From Paenibacillus sp. sptzw28 (GTDB lineage: Bacteria; Bacillota; Bacilli; Paenibacillales; Paenibacillaceae): a stretch of DNA of 64,000 nt. The translations under genes and the position numbers were made by a program. The notes under the pieces were generated by a model. The model had not been told where the DNA came from. It saw only the letters and a program-made list of their open reading frames with translations, and did no database searches. Positions 60,401 to 64,000 of this stretch are shown here, piece by piece. Within the stretch, counting starts at the first letter, position 1. Every line of letters starts with the position of its first letter. The stretch is from contig NZ_CP080545.1 in assembly GCF_019550795.1 (NCBI RefSeq), positions 3,196,001 through 3,260,000 on the forward strand, in the 5' to 3' direction.

Positions 60401-63163
60401 CAGTCCGTTCGGCAGATCGACCTTGAACTCCCAGCGGGCATTAAAGTAGCCGAGCCAGTCGCGTATCAGGTCGTTGCCGGTGCCGCGGTCGCGGCCGATC
60501 ATGTTGGTTGAATCCGCAATGCCGTATCCCTTCTGCGGCGTATACACCGTGGACAGATTGACTTCGGTATAGCCTGCAGCGACCGGGGATCCAGCGGGAC
60601 CGATATCGTATTTATACAATGCTCGTTTCGTCCCGATCGTCACTGCATCAGACGGCTCCGATTCGCCCCTTCCGTTGACCGCAACAACACGGGCCAGGTA
60701 AGTGCGTCCTTCCTCCATGCCGCCGATGTTGGCAAAAGGTACGGTGGAGGTGGCGACAATTGCATAGTCGTTATCCGTCGCTAGCTTTCGGTATATTTTG
60801 TAAATGTCGGCTCCGGCTGTCTCGTCCCAAGTCAGCGTGGCTCCCGCATTGCTGACGTTGCTCGCGATAAGCCCTGTCGGTTTGGCCGGTACTTCCGCCG
60901 GCGGCTCGATGTCGGTCACATAGGCGGCAAGCGGCAGATCAAGCTGCCTAATTCCGCCCGATAATAGACGCGCGAGCTGAATCGCGCCGTACTCCTGGAA
61001 GTGCGTATTGTCTGCGGCGCCGTTCGGGAACGCCTGATACATGCCCGCCGGCACATGCATGAATACAGAGAGCGTGCCTTCGGGTCCGATCGAATCATAG
61101 TATGCGACGCTAAGTGAGCTCAGATCGACCAACGCCACGTCAAGTTCCGCGGCCAACTCCTTCATCTTCGCCACGTACTCGGGGAAGCTCACGTTGAATT
61201 TGCCGGTTTCGCTATTGTAGCTGCGGCGTCCCACCGGAGTGACCAGAATCGGCGTCGCTCCGCGCTGACGCGTCCCGTTGACGTACGTCCGCAAATATTC
61301 CTTATAATCGGCAGGCGAAGCGTACCGTTCGGGTATGCTGATCGTTGCGTCGTTATGGCCGAACTGAATCAGGAAGTAGTCGCCTGGCCGGATCACCCGC
61401 AAAATATTGTCCAATCGCCCTTCGAAAATGAACGACTTGGAGCTTCTGCCGCCGATCGCCCGATTATCGAACATGACGTCGGTTGTGAAGAAGCGCTGAA
61501 TCATTTGCCCCCAACCGGCTTGCGGCCGCCAGTAAGGGTCATACGTCTGAACGGTGGAGTCCCCGGCAATATAGGCCGTCGGCTTTACGCCCGTCGTCCT
61601 GGCCGGCAGCTTTGCGATGACAAGCGCGTTCAGCTTCGGAGCGGCCCCAGTAAAGGACAAGTTCAATTGGCCGTCCACCAACGCGATATCGAACGAGCGC
61701 TCTATATACTGTCCTGCAGGTACGGCCGTGGTCTGCACCTTTTGAATCGATTCCGCCACAATGCCGACATCTGTCGCTTCCAGCGCGTCCCCGGCAATGA
61801 CCGTTACCGAATAATCGCCTGCGGGCAAATCAATCAGAAGTGAAGTGCCCCCTGGTGTAACGAAGTCCGAGCGAAGCGCGTCGTCCGTCCCCCTGTCAAC
61901 CGATCCTACCTTCGACGGATCGACAAAACCGTATTTCCAGTCCGGCCCGTATTCCGTATCGGAACTGACCCGGATATATCCGTCCTGCAGCGCCCCAGGC
62001 CCGAAATCCATCCGGACCGGCATCGCGTCGGGCAACGGTGTAGGGGGCTTATAGACAGCGCTTTGGGCAATATTCGATCCCTCGGAATATCCCGCCTCGT
62101 TCGTAGACTTCACCTGATAGTACCAGACGGAAGACGTGTCCGTTTGGTCCGAATATGAAGTGGCCTGAGCGGCGCCAATCTCCGCGAACGGCCCGTCTAA
62201 CGAAGCCGACCGAAATACCGCATACCCGTCGGCGTCCTCGGATGCCGTCCACCGCAGCTCCACCGATCGCGACGTAACGGAAGTTACCTCCAGATTCGTC
62301 GGCGCTTTCGGCGGGATGGCCACCAGCGTTACGGTCGCCGTTGCGGATGGACTCGGAGCAGACTCCATGCCGCCCGCATTCAATGCTGTTACATAATACG
62401 TGTAGCTGCTCCCCGCCAGGACAGCCGTATCCGTATAGTTGACATCTGGGGTTTGCGCAAGCTTAAAATATGTCCCGGTTTCACCGATCGAGCGATACAG
62501 ATTGTAGTAAACCGCATCCGTCACACTCGACCATTGCAAAACGACGCCCTCCCGCGATGCCGACAAAACCGAGAGCGTCGCCGGAGCGGCTGGAGGCGTC
62601 GGCACAGCCTCCCGGACGATCAGTCCGTTCAAATATCCGCCTACGCCGGCGCCGGTCACGTATACGGTCAACTGACCGTCTTGAACAACCGTGCGGTACG
62701 TAGCGCTGGCGGTCGCCTGCCGGGCGGAGATCGTTCCCGCCTCCCGGCCCTCTAGGGAAATCGTCGTCTTCGTCGTAGACGTTCCGACCAAACGGTCGCC
62801 GGAATATACCGTAACGTCGTATTCACCGTTTGGAATATCCGCCATGAACGTAAAGCCCATCCCCAGCACAAAGTCGGCCTCCATGTCGTCCTCAGACGTT
62901 GCCGCATCTCCGCGGTCTCTGGAAGCTATCGTCCTGTCCAGACCGTACCCGAGTGTTTGCGAGTACAGCAGCTGGTCGTGAACTTGATTGAATCCTTCCG
63001 AAACGGGACTCGCCGGTGTGCCGAAGTCGAATTGTTTTATGACCGGTTCGCCGGTTTCGGGGGCTATGGCGACATCCATTGCGCCTACCGGGGGTATGCT
63101 GATAAACATCATCGCGAAGATTAGCAGAGCGGCAACCCATTTGCGAACGATTACCGAATACAT
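57458..63163 (-). CDS. Giant secreted rhamnogalacturonan-degrading enzyme: CE12 esterase plus PL11 lyase
   Basis: It has 1901 residues with a signal peptide (WVAALLIFAMMFISIPPVGA). Domain order: CBM-like 42-185, FN3 190-280 and 285-370, CBM-like 383-520, CE12 rhamnogalacturonan acetylesterase 525-750 (AYIAGDSTVQT with S536, QFGHND 600-605, DNTH 718-721), FN3, CBM-like 849-990, two FN3 domains, then PL11 rhamnogalacturonan lyase about 1180-1800 (NASTADLDGDGKYELIVKWD, MAYDLDGDGKAEIAAKTADG; calcium sites in an eight-bladed propeller) and a terminal beta domain. The three CBM-like units resemble each other (DFG/DIGP...GRDRG..). Bacillus encodes these activities as YesT/Y and YesW/X. The enzyme would deacetylate and cut RG-I pectin outside the cell. 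ATG 63163 has AGGAGG upstream. Confidence 0.93.
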   Translation of the reverse strand: MYSVIVRKWVAALLIFAMMFISIPPVGAMDVAIAPETGEPVIKQFDFGTPASPVSEGFNQVHDQLLYSQTLGYGLDRTIASRDRGDAATSEDDMEADFVLGMGFTFMADIPNGEYDVTVYSGDRLVGTSTTKTTISLEGREAGTISARQATASATYRTVVQDGQLTVYVTGAGVGGYLNGLIVREAVPTPPAAPATLSVLSASREGVVLQWSSVTDAVYYNLYRSIGETGTYFKLAQTPDVNYTDTAVLAGSSYTYYVTALNAGGMESAPSPSATATVTLVAIPPKAPTNLEVTSVTSRSVELRWTASEDADGYAVFRSASLDGPFAEIGAAQATSYSDQTDTSSVWYYQVKSTNEAGYSEGSNIAQSAVYKPPTPLPDAMPVRMDFGPGALQDGYIRVSSDTEYGPDWKYGFVDPSKVGSVDRGTDDALRSDFVTPGGTSLLIDLPAGDYSVTVIAGDALEATDVGIVAESIQKVQTTAVPAGQYIERSFDIALVDGQLNLSFTGAAPKLNALVIAKLPARTTGVKPTAYIAGDSTVQTYDPYWRPQAGWGQMIQRFFTTDVMFDNRAIGGRSSKSFIFEGRLDNILRVIRPGDYFLIQFGHNDATISIPERYASPADYKEYLRTYVNGTRQRGATPILVTPVGRRSYNSETGKFNVSFPEYVAKMKELAAELDVALVDLSSLSVAYYDSIGPEGTLSVFMHVPAGMYQAFPNGAADNTHFQEYGAIQLARLLSGGIRQLDLPLAAYVTDIEPPAEVPAKPTGLIASNVSNAGATLTWDETAGADIYKIYRKLATDNDYAIVATSTVPFANIGGMEEGRTYLARVVAVNGRGESEPSDAVTIGTKRALYKYDIGPAGSPVAAGYTEVNLSTVYTPQKGYGIADSTNMIGRDRGTGNDLIRDWLGYFNARWEFKVDLPNGLYASKVYVGDMIGSARTDVAVEGKSYGTVTSPSKSYTERVISPISVKDGQMNFVFSGSTGIVNGLEITPIMLAPSELKIDRLELDSISPSVAISWKAVDDAVLYNVYRQEEGKSGDQMIGSVNTNAYTDTTVDVGIRYTFTVTAVDKTGTETVPSMPLDVSMIDPNVPVPPVPTQLTLGAVNKNDITFSWNASEGAGSYNVYRTKKENGVYEWIGRTRQTSFTDTGVLTTIPYYYRVAAVSAGGVSGQSETMVTPAVTVLKRQMENIDRALVAVKTDERIYISWRMLGTDPDDISFNLYRDGVKINGTPIVGSTNYVDAEGAIGSHYEVRPVIDGVEQPRGERASVWNNAYLDVPLQKPEGGVTPIGDPYTYSANDASTADLDGDGKYELIVKWDPSNSHDNSHSGYTGNVYLDAYKLDGTHLWRIDMGRNIRAGAHYTQFMAYDLDGDGKAEIAAKTADGTVDGAGQVIGDANADFRYSNGYILAGPEYLTIFNGESGKALVTTDYDPPRGNVADWGDGYGNRADRFLAGVAYLDGERPSLIMARGYYTRTVVVAYNYRDSKLSKLWRFDTNDDGYEQFVGEGNHQLSVADVDFDGKDEIIYGAMTIDDDGKPLYKTGLGHGDALHVSDFAPNRPGLEVFDVHEHYPSPAGIEFRDAETGEKLWGIPTNYDVGRGMAADIDPRYPGAEMWAVGSSNWDATTGGVYSVDGTKISDNIPSVNFGIWWDGDLLRELLDHSFNQSAGVGVGKIDKWDYENSKLVRMMTATGTFSNNYTKGTPNLQADLFGDWREEVVWRTEDSSALRIYTTTDVTGYRFRTLMHDPQYRLAVAWQNVGYNQPPHPSFYLGDGMKTQPKPNIYLVPASQMEISAEADVKPDTLKLSASSNENAVTAYIELPGNGQLVDVATVQLHLNGKSISAQSEPSTLGDYDADGIPDTMVKFEGQKVRKALAGQSGNVTMTVTGLTKDGRFFSARDTVAVTP

Positions 63164-63307
63164 AAGCGATAACCTCCTCCTCTTATTTGAGTGATGAAAA
63201 ACGTAGTCTCCTTTCTATGAAAGTGCTTACATTTTAGATTATAAGAATGAGTCAGGGAAAAACCTATGTAATAAACCGTTTTTTTTGTTCACAAAACAGA
63301 CCAACAT

Positions 63308-63445
63308 CTAGATATTTAGTCTTGATGCAATTATTACTGCTTCTCTTTGATTCAAAAGTAGTTCTGATGCAGCAAGTTTAGGATGATTCAACCAGAACTC
63401 TCTTATTTTATCCGGTTTGCCCTTCCACTTTATAACACTGTCAAC
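63308..63445 (-). pseudogene. Coding remnant of an unrecognised protein
   Basis: VDSVIKWKGKPDKIREFWLN then HPKLAASELLLNQREAVIIA and SRLNI with a stop. The composition is protein-like, the frame has no start, and its upstream side ends where repeat copy 17 begins. No family was recognised. Confidence 0.4.
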
Positions 63446-63460
63446 TATGAAGGGATACTA

Positions 63461-63505
63461 CCATTTACGCGGATTCTTAAGCATATATGTTCTTGTCCCC
63501 CGACA
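63461..63505 (-). repeat. GACAAGAAC hairpin repeat, end fragment (copy 17)
   Basis: CCATTTACGCGGATTCTTAA then GCATATATGTTCTTGTCCCC CGACA matches the right 45 bases of copies 7, 10 and 14, including half of the terminator-like hairpin. Confidence 0.8.
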
Positions 63506-63602
63506 TCGATTGACAAGACCAAGCGTTGCAGGCCGTGACCCGGCTTCAGAAACGCAGCGAAGGCCGCGGTTACCGCGGCCTCTGCATGAGCGTCTTTCCC
63601 AA

Positions 63603-64000
63603 TTATGAAGGGTCCAGAATAAGACTCATCCCCTCGATTTTAAGCTTATCCATTCGGATGACCCAGTTTCGGAAAGTCTCATAGGTCGCATCCGAGAAAC
63701 CGAACAGCTGCTTGATGTCCTTAACGATCTGTTTCTCATCGTCGTTGTAATCGCCGTCGACAAATATCAGTAGAAGGATTTCGGCGAAAAAGATATTCTT
63801 CACCTGCTGGTCCTTCAGATCTCCGATAATTTCCGACAGGTCGCTCTTCGGACTGTACAACATATCCGTCTCCTGCAAATCCATTTCGTTTACAAAGGAG
63901 CGAATATACCCGCGTTCTTTCCAATTAACGAATCCGTCGGTGCTTGCCACGAAATTTGCCAGCTTCAAAAATTTAAGTTTATGTTCCTTCGACTGCAGAA
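63603..64000 (-). CDS. TerB-like protein, 5' end outside the window
   Basis: The open frame continues to the window edge: LQSKEHKLKFLKLANFVAST then DGFVNWKERGYIRSFVNEMD and LLLIFVDGDYNDDEKQIVKD, IKQLFGFSDATYETFRNW. The D-G-x-x-x-x-x-E repeats (DGFVNWKE, DGDYNDDE) are the metal-binding motif of TerB/DUF533 tellurite-resistance-like helical domains. At least 132 residues are visible and more lie beyond 64000. It may be a stand-alone TerB or the end of a larger protein. Confidence 0.65.
   Translation of the reverse strand, partial: LQSKEHKLKFLKLANFVASTDGFVNWKERGYIRSFVNEMDLQETDMLYSPKSDLSEIIGDLKDQQVKNIFFAEILLLIFVDGDYNDDEKQIVKDIKQLFGFSDATYETFRNWVIRMDKLKIEGMSLILDPS

Overview
This window looks like accessory chromosome of a spore-forming member of the Paenibacillaceae. 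The signs are a CwlJ-type cortex hydrolase, an AmaP/DUF2273/Asp23 cluster, ECF sigma/anti-sigma pairs, SLH domains, a copper-amine-oxidase-N-domain secreted protein, a YrzF-like kinase, strong AGGAGG ribosome binding sites, and a very large secreted pectin-degrading enzyme. Base composition is mosaic by eye: the nitrilase pair (20.7-23.2 kb), the molybdopterin oxidoreductase (23.9-25.9 kb) and the pectin gene (57.5-63.2 kb) are GC-rich, while the alpha-galactosidase block (11.7-15.5 kb) and much of the rest are AT-rich. No rRNA, tRNA or CRISPR array was seen.

Layout. 0-5 kb: a probable group II intron 5' end at the window edge, a small membrane protein, cwlJ, and an IS110-type element cut by an IS256-type element with an 8-bp target duplication. 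5-11 kb: acetyltransferases, an ECF/anti-sigma pair and an insertion graveyard (IS3 orfA, group II intron tail, IS21-like ends). 11-15.5 kb: GH27 alpha-galactosidase, an SLH-rhodanese protein and a divergent AraC regulator. 15.9-19 kb: a decayed RHS gene that keeps an intact toxin tail and its SUKH immunity gene. 20.7-23.2 kb: a nitrilase plus a GNAT-nitrilase fusion whose catalytic cysteine is replaced by serine. 23.9-25.9 kb: a molybdopterin oxidoreductase. 26-34 kb: small hypotheticals, a kinase, the Asp23/AmaP operon, an ArsR/SRPBCC pair and secreted proteins. 35-40 kb: a sugar-binding lipoprotein, a GH4 glycosidase with an amber codon near its start, and a frameshifted AraC. 40-57 kb: many small metabolic, regulatory and broken genes. 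57-64 kb: a GDSL esterase, a 1901-residue rhamnogalacturonan-degrading multidomain protein and a TerB-like partial gene.

The most striking structure is an interspersed repeat family at about 17 sites. Full copies run from a GTCGGG end to a CCCGACA end. They contain an inverted pair of 17-bp arms ending in the invariant core AAGTTCTTGTC, plus a small terminator-like hairpin. The six bases outside the core differ between copies, but both arms of one copy change together, so the hairpin is preserved. Several accessory modules (GH27, RHS/SUKH, nitrilase pair, oxidoreductase, sugar-binding protein) lie between copies. A second intergenic family of GC-rich hairpins, usually followed by a CCGTTAGCG motif, recurs about 15 times.

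Many genes are freshly broken by one base or one stop codon: a GH4, an AraC, an aminoglycoside-phosphotransferase-like gene, a cupin dioxygenase-like gene, an RHS gene and a hypothetical. Either the region is decaying or some of these are assembly errors; both are possible from sequence alone. All coordinates and reading frames were read by eye, and family names rest on motif recognition rather than a search.
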